From assembly GCA_034509425.1 (NCBI GenBank), contig JAVTVJ010000845.1:1-64000 (forward strand): DNA of 64,000 nucleotides. Direction: 5' to 3'. The notes beneath the pieces were generated by a model that had not been told where the DNA came from, did no database searches, and worked only from the letters and a program-made list of their open reading frames with translations. This document shows positions 1 through 10,500 of the stretch, piece after piece (the stretch's first letter is position 1; the number at the start of each line of letters is the position of its first letter). The translations under genes were made by a program, and so were the position numbers. This DNA comes from Eopsaltria australis (taxonomy: Eukaryota > Chordata > Aves > Passeriformes > Petroicidae).

Positions 1-19
1 CCATTTTTAATCTCCCGCA
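1..19 (+). repeat. 3' tip of a 5' LTR (alpharetrovirus-like ERV, cut by window edge)
   Basis: The first 19 bases match, with one difference, the last bases of the LTR ending at 4240 and end in CCCGCA. They lie immediately 5' of a tRNA-Trp-type primer binding site. The rest of the 5' LTR lies left of the window. Confidence 0.8.
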
Positions 20-21
20 AA

Positions 22-39
22 TGGTGACCCCGACGTGAT
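22..39 (+). promoter_or_regulatory. Primer binding site, tRNA-Trp type
   Basis: TGGTGACCCCGACGTGAT begins two bases after the LTR end. It is the primer site complementary to the 3' end of tRNA-Trp, the primer used by the avian leukosis/sarcoma group. This agrees with the alpharetrovirus-like env downstream. Confidence 0.9.
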
Positions 40-243
40 TGGGGGCCCTCGGATGCATCGGATGCTGACATTTGGTGAAGTTGAGTGGTGAGGGAGCAGG
101 AAAGACGACCGAAATCCCTGCTGCCCCGGCAGGAAGCCTCGCAGGAAAAGGCGAGAAAAGAAGTGTCCGGTATCCAGCCTACGTTACTGACGGCCGGAGG
201 ATCATGAAAGGTGCACCTAACCATTGGAGAAAACTCACCTTGA

Positions 244-251
244 TCAGGTGA
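244..251 (+). promoter_or_regulatory. Candidate ERV splice donor in gag leader
   Basis: CAG|GTGAGC (GT at 248-249) is a near-consensus donor in the leader, 19 nt upstream of the gag ATG. It is where a subgenomic env mRNA would be expected to splice. Inferred from sequence only. Confidence 0.45.
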
Positions 252-266
252 GCAGTCGGGGAGGAG

Positions 267-1112
267 ATGGGGAAGGACAAGGAGCGAGAGGCAGTCCTAA
301 ACCTCCTCCTACGTATCATCTCTGTGAGAGGACTAAAATGTGATGATTCCACTATTCAGAATCTTTTAAAATGGGCTTGGGACCGTGGTCTAATCCCGGG
401 GGCTGGGGTAGCTTTTCAGCTACCCATATGGGAGGCAGTTGGGAAGGCACTGTGTGACACGGTCAGCAGTGGCAGAACTGCTGCTAAGGAGGCATCTAAA
501 TATTCCACTTATTGGAAATTAATAAAAGAAACCCTGCATGCAATGAAGGTGGAGAGGCAGGCAGCTGCCTCTGCTTTTGTGGCATTAACTCCCTCGGGCT
601 CTGAATCGAATGAAGTTGAAACAGCAACCGCCTCCACCTTTTCGACCCGTGTGGCATTCCTGCTTCCCACTTCTGCAACAACCCTTCCTTCTGCCCCTCT
701 GTTAACCAAGCCAATTATCCCCGCCATGAACAATCATGAGTCTGATGTTACCCAAGGTGCTGAGGAACTTGAAGAAAGGTCCGTTGTAGGACCTGACAAA
801 CCCACCGGAGATAAAGGCGCATTGAACAAAGAGTGAGATCAACTAAGAGCAGAAATGAGTAAAACCAGAGCAGAATTGATGCAGGCGCAGCGGGAAGGCA
901 GGCCAGGATGCCAACCATCTGGACCCCCAGGAGCACCCCCACTCCCGGACTCGCCTGGACAATCTGACGGGGAAGAAGAAACAAAAGGGGAAGGACTGAT
1001 CTGGATACCGGCAAGATGGACTAAACCATGTCTCCCTGATGTGCCCAGAAGCACTGAGATGACAACTATTCAGATACCACCGAACGTTGCCTCCACTACT
1101 GGAACAACTTAA
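267..1112 (+). pseudogene. gag: Truncated endogenous retroviral gag (matrix part), with in-frame stop
   Basis: The frame opens with an ATG-Gly start at 267, right after the leader. It reads 189 codons to a TGA at 834-836 and then continues in the same frame to 1112. The first ~90 residues are a helical, basic matrix-like domain. The rest is Ser/Thr/Pro-rich linker, including a Pro-rich stretch (PPGAPPLPDSP). No capsid homology region or CCHC knuckle follows. After 1112 the frame closes and no viral coding is recognised until env, so capsid, nucleocapsid, protease and pol are missing. The gag call rests on position between the primer site and env and on domain composition, not on a strong motif. 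Confidence 0.65.
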
Positions 1113-2440
1113 TCCACACCACACTTTGTCATTGAACTCATCTGATTTTTTGGGGGATTTACAGATAATTCTTGAGGGGCATGGCTTGTAGGCCTTGGGT
1201 ATGCGTAGGCTGTCTGGGGTGCAGCAGGGAAACATGGAGGATAGTCCGTCGACAGACACCAACAACAATTGATCCATTGGTATTTTATTGTAACTACTGT
1301 GCAGGTCGATTAGCAAGATATAGTCTACACGACTTCCTTTGTGCTTTTTTAGGACCAAGCTATAGACATCCGGATCCACCTTGTTGAAGGTTGGATCTAG
1401 TTCTTTTCCTCAGGAATTTTTCTCCCATGGGTTGCTAGGACACAAATGACTGGGTACTTAAGAGAAACAAAGCACAAGGGTAGAGCCTTTCTCCGTGGCA
1501 GGGTGGGGCAAAATTGCCCCTCACCTGGTAACGCGAGATTTGGAGAGACTGAAAAGCAAGGGCAGAGGGAGGTCACGCTCTCTTGCTCGGGACCCTCGGA
1601 GCTGGACGGTCAGAGCTGCTGTCTGCTGAACCCACGGCCCCTGAGAAGCCAGCGCGGAGCTGCCGGTCTGTCTGCTGTGAGTCTCTGCCCTCTGCGCCAT
1701 CCGGAGCCGACCTGCCTGCCACCAGCCCGCTCTGAGTTTTCTCTGCTACAGTGTAGCGGGGTTTTTCGCTGCACGTGGAGACCCCTTACCGTCCCAGCTC
1801 CCTGTGTCCGGAGATCCTGCTGTGGGCAGCCGGACACAGCTGCCCTCCCGGAGGGTCTGTGGAGCAAGGGCTCTCCTCGCGATCCTCCGTGCTTCGTGGC
1901 AGTCGCCATTCACGCTCGTCTGCTACGTTGAGCGCCACACGAGCGCCCGCTGCAGCCCCTTCGGAATCACCAGAGACCCAGCATGGAGCGCCAGCAGGCT
2001 GTGACTGGAACTGCACCAAAGGGAAAAGGTGCCTGAAGCCGAGCAGGCTGCCACTGGGTTTCTGGTTCTGTTTGTTGGTTAACGTTATAGTTGTTGTTAT
2101 TTGTTATCCTTGTTTTAGATAGTAGTAAAAAACTGATATTCCTATTCCCATATCTTTGCCTGAGAGCCTCTTGATTTCAAATTTATAATAATTCGGAGGG
2201 AGAGGGGTTACAGTTTCCCACCCCAAGGGAGGCTCCTGCCTTCCTTAACAGACACCTGTCCTTCAAACCAGGACACACCTCAACCTTTACCCCAACTTGT
2301 GCCACCAGCTTGGGTTGAATAGTTTAATTTTGAACAAGATTTGCAGCTTTTAGAAGATTTAGGGCAACGCACTTTAGGCTATATTGTATGTAGGTTAGCA
2401 AGAAGCTTAGCACGTAGGAACTTAATTAATTGTAGTAGAA
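1113..2440. other. Non-pol sequence between gag and env; probable nested LTR-type repeat
   Basis: Pol should be here but no protease, RT, RNase H or integrase motif can be found in any frame. The segment from about 1500 to 2050 is GC-rich with several overlapping ORFs (161 aa and shorter) of no recognised family. From about 2120 to 2275 the sequence changes to an AT-rich then purine-rich tail ending in CCAGGACA. It resembles, from memory, the end of an LTR common in songbird genomes. The simplest reading is deletion of pol plus insertion of another repeat. The left boundary of that repeat is not resolved. Confidence 0.4.
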
Positions 2441-2522
2441 TTATAGACTGTTGTGGGGAAGGGATACAAGTCCCTCGCAGTTGGCAGGTAGATTGACAGG
2501 ATTGGGAAGAACAAAAAACAAG

Positions 2523-3984
2523 ATGGCAATACTAAGGCAAGCCATGGCAGCGGCGGTGATGCTAATAATCTTGGGTTTATGTGAGGTTTCTGGGTTACAT
2601 AAAATAAACTCCAGACAGAACATGCGGATCACCTGGGCTAATCAAACCAGACAGACATCGTTTTGCCTATCTATGGCAACACCGTCTGACCCATTTTGCA
2701 CTTGTTTGGTAGGAGTCCCATACTTACAATTGCAGGATTGGGAAGGATGGGTAAGAAATGCATCCATACTGAATGAAAGTATAATAAACCAAATGTGTCA
2801 TACCACCTTTGCCAAGCATCCCTCCCTCTGTATCAATCAAACTGCCATAGCAGCAGACCTAATAATTAATAACTTAAACCGAACGATGCCCTGGGATCCA
2901 CAAGAACTCAATTTGGTAGGCTCAACTCTTGGGAACAACTCTTGTATTTTTATTGGAGGACCAGTCTTTACAGGAATTGAATTTTATAAATAGCATAATT
3001 GGACATCTTGGACTAATGTATCAAGAACCTCTAAGTGGTTTAAGTATCAAAACAAGAATGATTATTGTAATGGCAATCTAGGGGCAGAAACGAGAGGAAG
3101 CAAATTTGCTATTTGGAACAATGATACAGCCAAAGAATTTCCCCCAGGGTACTTTTTAATTTGTGGAGACCGGGCATGGCAAGGAATTCCCACAAGGGTT
3201 TATGGAGGACCTTGTTATATTGGCAAACTTACTCTTTTTGCCCCCTCTATGGCCGATGTATTACAAAATGTAAGTAGAACCAGAACAAAACGATCAGTAG
3301 AACAACTGGGCCCTGATTGTAATGATGGGGTTGAGTTACAAGGAAAAGTGTCACGAGTATTAATGTCATTGTTTGTGCCAGGAGCTGCCGCTGGAAATGC
3401 ACTGCGAGAACTAGGCCATTTAGCCTGTTGGACAGCTAAACAGCTTAACGTCGGACATGATTACAGAACTGTTACAGGACGTTGATAGTGTTAGGCATGC
3501 GGTGCTACAAAACAGGGCTGCAATAGACTTTTTGTTGTTGGCTCAGGGCCATGGTTGTGAAGATTTTAATGGAATGTGCTGTATGAATCTATCTGACAAC
3601 TCACAATCAATTCATGCTCACTTACAACAATTGAGGGAAAACACGAAGAAGATAAAGATAGTAGAATCGCCTTTAGGAGATTGGTTAGCAAGCTTAGGTA
3701 CTAAGGGCTGGTTAATGGAAGTTGTAAAGATGGGTCTGATAGTTTTAGTGATTATTGTAATCATAAGTGTATTCTTGCCATGTATTGTTAAATGTTTGAT
3801 GAAAGCAGTAGAGAAAACAGTAAACCAAGTCTGGATTGCTCAAAGAAAAGAAGGGGGATTTGTGGAGGATGACTATCTCCGTCTGTGTGGACATATGAGC
3901 AATCCAGTCTTTTTAGATGAGAAACAGGCCTCTGTTCAAGGTCACCTGAAGGACATCTGTGGCTATGAGAGAGGGAGATACTAA
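2523..3984 (+). pseudogene. env: Degenerate alpharetrovirus-like envelope gene (SU-TM)
   Basis: The frame opens with an ATG at 2523, followed by a hydrophobic signal peptide and a surface-subunit region with many NxS/T glycosylation sequons. A furin-type site (RTKR, cleavage after 3293) separates it from the transmembrane subunit. That subunit shows an immunosuppressive-domain-like segment (~3506-3556), a CX6CC motif (from ~3556), a hydrophobic anchor at ~3730-3790 and a cytoplasmic tail. The last codons overlap the 3' LTR start. Two lesions are visible: an in-frame TAG at 2991-2993 in SU, and a frameshift near 3440-3460 just before the TM ectodomain. The CX6CC type fits alpha/gammaretroviral envelopes. 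It cannot encode a full envelope as it stands. Confidence 0.88.
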
Positions 3985-4240
3985 GACTGTAAACAACTCC
4001 CAGATGTCTGAAGAGGAACTTGGCAGACGAAACTGTTATTTTAGCTTTGTGTGGTTAAACTTTGTAATCCAATTAGAATAGGAAAAACAGTGTGTGAACA
4101 GCAGAAGATAACCTATCATGTAGCTTTTTTTAACACATGATTTTGGACTGTAGGATATAAGTATGCTTGTTGTCTCGCAATAAAGCGGCTTCACTTGATC
4201 ACATTGATCTGGCGTGATGTCCCATTTTTAATGTCCCGCA
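3979..4240 (+). repeat. 3' LTR of the alpharetrovirus-like ERV
   Basis: This 262-bp LTR follows a purine-rich tract (GAGAGAGGGAGA, ~3967-3978). It begins TACTAAGACTG (TG decayed to TA; the related copy at 44651 still begins TG) and ends CCCGCA, matching bases 1-19. It contains a TATA-like GATATAAG near 4153 and AATAAA at 4180-4185. The short length is like avian alpharetroviral LTRs. Confidence 0.82.
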
Positions 4241-5500
4241 TCCACCCTTCCAAAAGAGCACGGACTAAGATGCCATAGAGCCAGAGGGATAACAGGAGAT
4301 GGCTGGGACAGGGATAACTCTGAAGAATGATACAGAGGAGGACATCCATGGCCAAAGGAAAATGGTAGCATGACTCACTGGATTCAACTCTCTTCAAAAG
4401 ACAGCAAAGAATTTCTGAGAGGCACAGTGCTCCTGACGTGTTCTCCTTTCTACTTCTCTGCAGTTCCACTCTCATCCCCTTCTGCTGCAGCAACCCACTC
4501 TTCTGGGTTTATCCAGGATGGGTCCCCATTTGCTGATGACTGCATAAGCACTCCTTCAAAAAGGACAGTGGCAAAGGGTGCAGCTTCTCAGGAAATCACA
4601 TGTTCTAGTGCTTGTCATTGAGGAGTTGGTAAGTTACACTGAGCTGACTGTAATGAGCATCAGCTCTTCCCTTGTTCAGCAAGTGCTGTTCCAGCTCAGC
4701 ACTCTCTTTCCTTTTATTACCTCCAGCAGAAGCCTCTCCTTTTCCACTGAGGAATTTATTGACGTGTTGAAACCAGAGGATGACTGAGCTTCAGTTTGAG
4801 ACGTATCTGACAGCTAGCTCTAAAATGAATTGGATAGTTTGGATGGCCAAGTTCAGATGCATAAAGGATATTTCAGCTGCAGCCCAGAATAAAGATTTTT
4901 TTGAAGTTTCAAGTCTCCTTTTTCCAACTAAGCCCCTAGGTGCTGAAAGACAGCAGGGCTGTTCCTACAGGGCTAAGCAATGTGAATAGGGGCCTAATAA
5001 GCAGTTGTACTTGGTGGTAGCTGTGTAAGCTAGGTCTTGTGATTTCACTTATTATTTCAGTATTATATTCCTAGAAAGTACCCGTTTTCTTGCATTATTC
5101 TTGGTATGGAGAAGTGTGAGGCAAGCCAAGTTTTATAATCAGAAAGAAAACCAAGATGATCTGAGAATATGAATTGCTCTGAATTACCTCGGAATTTACT
5201 TTTAAAAATTCTGTGGAATTCATTAAACAAAGTGAAAACTTGAGAAATAAATTTTGCCTCTTACATTATTCCCCCAGTCAACATTATACTCCTGTTGTGT
5301 GCATTTCCAGATACAAGACTGATACGAGGAAAGACTCCACAACTTAATAAAGTTGTAAAGTAGGTATATTTTGCCAGCGCTGTGACACATGGGAGAATAA
5401 TTTCTTCAAATCCATATGTGCCGTCAGTGGCATTCAGCTAGGTATATATCTGGTTACAAGTTACATATGCATTAGATCACACAATGCGCCTATACATATT
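4241..5500. other. Intergenic, no gene recognised
   Basis: Only short ORFs without recognisable similarity are present. I saw no LTR, LINE tail or RNA gene. Confidence 0.6.
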
Positions 5501-5575
5501 CATTGTCTGTCCCCACTTCATATTATAATTAGCCCAAAAGTCATTAGCATTCCAATACGCTTGAGCACTGCCACT

Positions 5576-5628
5576 TAGTGATGAAGTAAAGGTCTTCCTC
5601 AGATGAAGTAAGCGGTCTTCCTCAGATG
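5576..5628. repeat. Small imperfect tandem duplication (~22 bp x 2)
   Basis: The phrase GATGAAGTAA-(G)-GGTCTTCCTCA occurs twice back to back with a one- or two-base difference, followed by a third partial start. It is a local duplication without evident function. Confidence 0.7.
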
Positions 5629-5649
5629 AACTTTTTACCTTTCTTCCCT

Positions 5650-6560
5650 GCGCATGCTCTCTAAGTTCCTAGTTCAAGTCCGAACCCCAGAGCCGGTTCA
5701 AGCTGGTTTCAGGATCCGAAAACAGGATCTTTGGTCCTGGTTTCCCTTTCTTATCAATGGCCATACATCTTTTCCCTTCTGCTTGGCAAGCATAATAAGT
5801 GTTGAGCAAGTGGTATACATTGTCTAGTAAGCAGCTGCAAAATTTAACAGTACCAGTAGTACCTACAATCAGCAATTAACCCTTAAATCTTAAGCCCTCT
5901 GTATCAAGACGAGGGGAAGGGCTTTTTTCCAAGTATGAAAGGTGTTAAAAACGGGTCCATGAACAAAAATTTTAGTAAAATAATATTGAACATTTATTAG
6001 TAGAACAAGGGCAAAAGCAGCGCTGGGTGCATAGCATATCTGCTAGAGGCACGCTTTCGTTCATTTTACAATGGGTTAAATACTTTTAACTGTTACATAT
6101 TCATTAAGCTCAGAAGAAAATTTACATTTCAAACAATTCTATCCCCCTGGTCTCTGCCCCCCTTCCCGCCAGAATGTCGCCTCTTAGCCTGACATTGTCC
6201 AGACATCTTCGAGAGTTGTGAATTGCTCTTATCTTCTCGTTTCCCTTGAAATTCCTTTGCACTGCAAGTCATCAGCTCAAAAGACGTTTATAGCTATATA
6301 TTTATGACTACATTCTCCAATATATCACAATTATCTCGAGGTTATAATTTTACTACAATCTTGTTTCTACTTAACTATATTTTATCATAACACTATTTTT
6401 ACAAAGTATATGAAGAGTCAACATTTATCACTTACTCATCCATTACAAAGGTGAAGGGGAACTAAAGCCAGTAAACTTCAGTTTGTACCACTTCATACTT
6501 TAGGCGAGATTATTTGCTCACGGGTGTTGTACCGCTACCTCTGAGGTGACAGCTAAGCAG
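5650..6560 (-). repeat. Possible ERV/LTR remnant, minus strand, boundaries unresolved
   Basis: On the minus strand there is a TAATAAATG polyadenylation-like signal near 5993 followed by a TTCA end. Directly after it comes TGGACCCG, which has the form of an LTR end plus primer site. A 68-codon minus-strand ORF (5669-5875) lies downstream. None of these parts is individually diagnostic and no target duplication was found. Confidence 0.28.
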
Positions 6561-6879
6561 TCTGGTCTAGAAAAATCGTGTTCCTTTAGGAAACTAAACA
6601 CTCTCGAGGGCAGCATCCTCCTTCAGCCTTTCCCTTTGAGCATTCCCACTCTCGCCAACAGTTTAACACACAGCCAGGCTCTCCCTGGCAGTTTTGGCTA
6701 CAGAACATCACCTGACCTGGTGTGACACTGAGGAGGAGGAGGGTAACGGCCCAACTACCCTCGCCACGCGGCGTCAGGCAGCCCGGGCGCAGGAATGACC
6801 CCCGCCAGTGGCTGATCCATGGCAGGGTAAGCGGCTGATGAGGAAGGGAGTAGGAGTGAGGCGCGGGAGCAGCGGCGGC

Positions 6880-7560
6880 GTCACACCCGCAGCAATGGCG
6901 GCTCGGCTCCGCCCCGCCTGAGGGCGCGCGCGCGCGCGGCTCCTCCCCGCGCACAGCCGAGCGCCCAATCGTCGATCGCGGCCGGGCGGTGCCGTCCGCC
7001 GCCGCCGCCGCGCAGGCCACAGCGCGGCGCGCCGAGTCAGCGATCGGGGACGTGCCGCGACAACCAAAACAACGGCCCGACCCGGCAGCCCTTGCGCCCG
7101 CTCCCCGCCGCCACCTTCCCCGCCGCCGCTGCCCGGCGGGGCCCGCTCGGAGCGCTAGGTGGGCGCGGAGACCCTCCCCCCCCCGCCCCACTGCCATGAA
7201 GCTCCGCGTACGGCTGCAAAAGCGAACAGCGGCCCTAGAGCTGCAGGGGGTGGAGCCAACGCTGGGGGAACTGCGCGCGCAGCTGCACCGGGCCCTGCTG
7301 CCTGCCTGGGGGTTCAGGTAGCGAGCGGAGCGAACCATCGCCAGCAGCGCCGGAGGGACGCGAGGCCGGTCGTGCGCGGCGCGGGCCGGCGGGGCCGTAC
7401 CACGCGGTGCGGAGGGGGAGGGAGCTGCCCCGGGGCTGCGGTGCTGCCTCCTGCGGGGCGGGGGCGGCGCTGCTGCGGCGTCACCGCCGGGCCCGGGGCG
7501 CGTCACGGGATTGACATCGCTCGGGGCTTAACAAACATCGCCCGGCCCGCCTGCTTCACC
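6880..7560 (+). promoter_or_regulatory. CpG island / FBXO7 promoter
   Basis: Very GC- and CpG-rich sequence (including a GCGCGCGCGC run near 6928) surrounds FBXO7 exon 1 and drops off on both sides. No TATA box is evident just upstream of 7196. This is typical of a broadly expressed CpG-island promoter. Long ORFs here on both strands are composition artefacts. Confidence 0.8.
7196..7317 (+). CDS. FBXO7: FBXO7 coding exon 1
   Basis: It encodes residues 1-40 (start of the ubiquitin-like domain) and ends in phase 2 at CAG|GTAGCG. Exon 2 supplies the third base of the split Ser codon. Confidence 0.95.
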
Positions 7561-10500
7561 CGGCTCCTGCAGGGCCTGGGACACGGGCTGCTTCCCGTCT
7601 GGGCACTGCGCAACGGGAGAGCGAAACGTGCTCAGCTGCCAAGTGCGGATTGCGGCTCGGTCAGAGCTGGCTGAGATTTCTGCGCGGCCCTTAAATTACA
7701 AAATGCTGTCGGGTCTGAGTTTTACACTTCTCTCAGGCTTCCTGGAGAATCTCGGTTTAATAAACGTTTTATCTGTGGAGAACTTACGACGTCCTCCGTA
7801 GGAGAATGAATCGCCTACAAAAGGGGAGCGTTTTCTGATGGTGGCTGAAGGGTTTGTGTCACAAACCTTTAATTAGGTTCGACGTGCTGGTGTTTCACTG
7901 GTGATTCACTCAGCAGTGTGGGCAGGAGGAATCTGAAGTTACTGCTTGTCTTGCTGCAGTGGGTGTATTTTATAGCTGCTACTGGGTGGCTGCTTCCCTG
8001 CTAACCAGTTTCATTTCTGTTTTTTTTTTTTTTTTGCCTGAAGCATCTTATCTTATTACCCTCACTTGCAGCTAGCCTTCTATAGGACAGCTGCTGATCA
8101 CTGAAATTAATGTTTAGCTTGATGAGAAAGCAAGTTGATTGAGTCTTCAACACTATTTATTTTTAAATAATCTGAGGCAATGTAGCTGCTGTGGATGTGT
8201 CTTTAGACACCCCAGGGGGAGAAGACTTAGAAAAGGAGAAAGATAACTGGTGGAGAAAGTTCAAAGGAGATAGGAAACCCCTGGAAGGTGAAATGACCAT
8301 GGTTTAACCCAGGACAAACCAGAGTAGCCACTGCTGGTGTCCATCATCTCCTCCCTCCCCCCAAGAGCCTTTGTTCTATTCTCTGTTATCTCCTGGGCCC
8401 CTTTCCTTCCCCACCCCATAGGACCAAGTAACCCTGAACCTTCCCTATACTCCCCCAGACCCCCTGGTGATTGGTTGTACGTGATAACTCTTAAGGCTGT
8501 GTCTGAGGGCCCCTCGGCCTCTTGGATTCCTGCCTTCCCTCTGTGTGTGAAGATCCTGCAATAAAGCCACTCAGAATTAAAGGCACTCCAAGAGCCCTCT
8601 CGTTATTCATCTTCAGCTGATAGCTAAACTGGACTGTTCCTGCACTACAACACAGGCCGCAGTTTCTCTGGCTAAGTGTTTACGGGACGCTGCCAGAGTG
8701 CCCTGGGGACAGGGGCATTCCTGGAAATATAGCCAGCTGGAATCTGTCGTACTTCTCCAGGCTGGACAGAGAAACCAGCGAGCTATAAGGCAGTAGCTTA
8801 TTTAGAGCTTGTTGTCCCAGCTGTGATATCTTCTATTTTGAAGGGCACTTGTTTGCTTTCCTTCATAAGTGTTTTATGAGCAATTTCTGTAAATGAAGTT
8901 TTATTTACCAAGCAGCTATGGCAACTTAAAATGTACTTGGCGAGAAACGTGGGGGAAATAATTTCATGCAATCTTTTTTCCCCTCGCTGTTTATTTAACA
9001 TATAGGTAATTAATAATGGATTAAGCCCCGTGGCACAATACGATTGTAATATGCAGCATGCATTTCTAATTGAAGAATCATAGAATCATTAAGGTTGGAA
9101 AGGACCTCCAAGCTCATAAAGTCAGATCAACTAAACCATACCACCAATTACCATGTTGAGTGTGTGGCTATCCAGGTGCAGCCAACCATATTTCCTTACT
9201 GTTTTTTTAAAAATTATTTTGCAGTTCTGATACCACATTTTCAATAACATTGAACAGACAAGATGCTCTCACAGAGGATCAGAAGACCTTAGCTTCATAT
9301 GGGATTGTTTCTGGTGATTTGATTTGCTTGTTACTAGAAGAGCCAGATGGACAACCCAGTCTACCACCTCCTCCTGCTACTGCCGCACTTCAGAATGGTC
9401 ATGAGCTGTCCACCTTGACCCCCAACAAAAGTCAGGCCAACAGTCCAAGAGAAGAAGGGCAGAATGAGCACTCTAACAATGTGAAAGCTCAGGTGGAAGT
9501 TCAGGAGAGTGATGAAAGGGTAAGTACATGAGAATTTTCCTGTTCAGCACAAGACAGAAAAGAAGGTGTCCTGTTGTGTCAGTTGCTCTACTACACAGGA
9601 GAGAATCTCTTCACAATATTTGGCTTCTTATACTTGTCTGATACATATTCAGTTATTTGAATGGAAATTTGTCTGTATTCATTGTATATTACTGTGGCAC
9701 AGAAGTTAATTCAGAGAGCTCAAAGTGTTTCAGGTTTACAGGACTAAATGTTTTTGCTGGAACATGCACTTAAGGAAGTAAGGATTATGTTTCTTACCTG
9801 CCTCAGTGCTATCTTCTTGAGGAAATGATTCTGGATCTGAGCAGATGCAACAGGCACTGTGTTGCGGTGGTTCGGAACCAGAGGACTTCCGGACAGGTTC
9901 CACGGACAGAGGGTTTCCCCCCGGAGCTCCCAGGGGCAGCAGTTGGACCACCAATCCACGGACCCAAGCTCCTGCTATTGGTTACTGGACTTGTCTGTTA
10001 TGTTTCCCCGCTCTGGGAATTTCCCTGTCACTCCATAGTTCATTCGTTGTTCTCTCTGTTCCCCTCCCCTCCCTAAACCCCATTTGATCATGTACCCCAG
10101 CCCCTCCCCTGTACTGCCCCCCTGCCCTCATCCTATTGGGTATTGTTCCTCCCTTAAATACCGATGTAATAAGCTGCTCTTGGCTCTTGGTCCATGTGCT
10201 CCCTTTGGAGGCAATAAACCTACCGAAATCACATACCAAGAGACCTCCTTCTCTGGTAGTTCTTTGCTGTTTCACCACGCTCCGGGGGCAACATCTCCCC
10301 GGACTGAACGCGGGCCAGCTGTGCTCATAGTCAGCACTCCGAGGGTGCCTTCCCGAGGGCGAACGGCATCCTAGGATAGGGCTAGGACTCCGCTGCCGGT
10401 ACCAGGGTGGGACTGAAGCAGGGAACGCAACAGCACTGTCAAAGACAGGCTCTTTTTTTACCCCCTTTCCTTACCCTTCCCTTAGGTAAATATGCTTAAA

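Noticed and set aside
6586..7506. 306-codon minus-strand ORF across the FBXO7 CpG island
   Set aside because: Arg/Ala/Pro/Gly-rich translation without any domain; it results from GC-rich, stop-poor sequence and overlaps FBXO7 exon 1 antisense.
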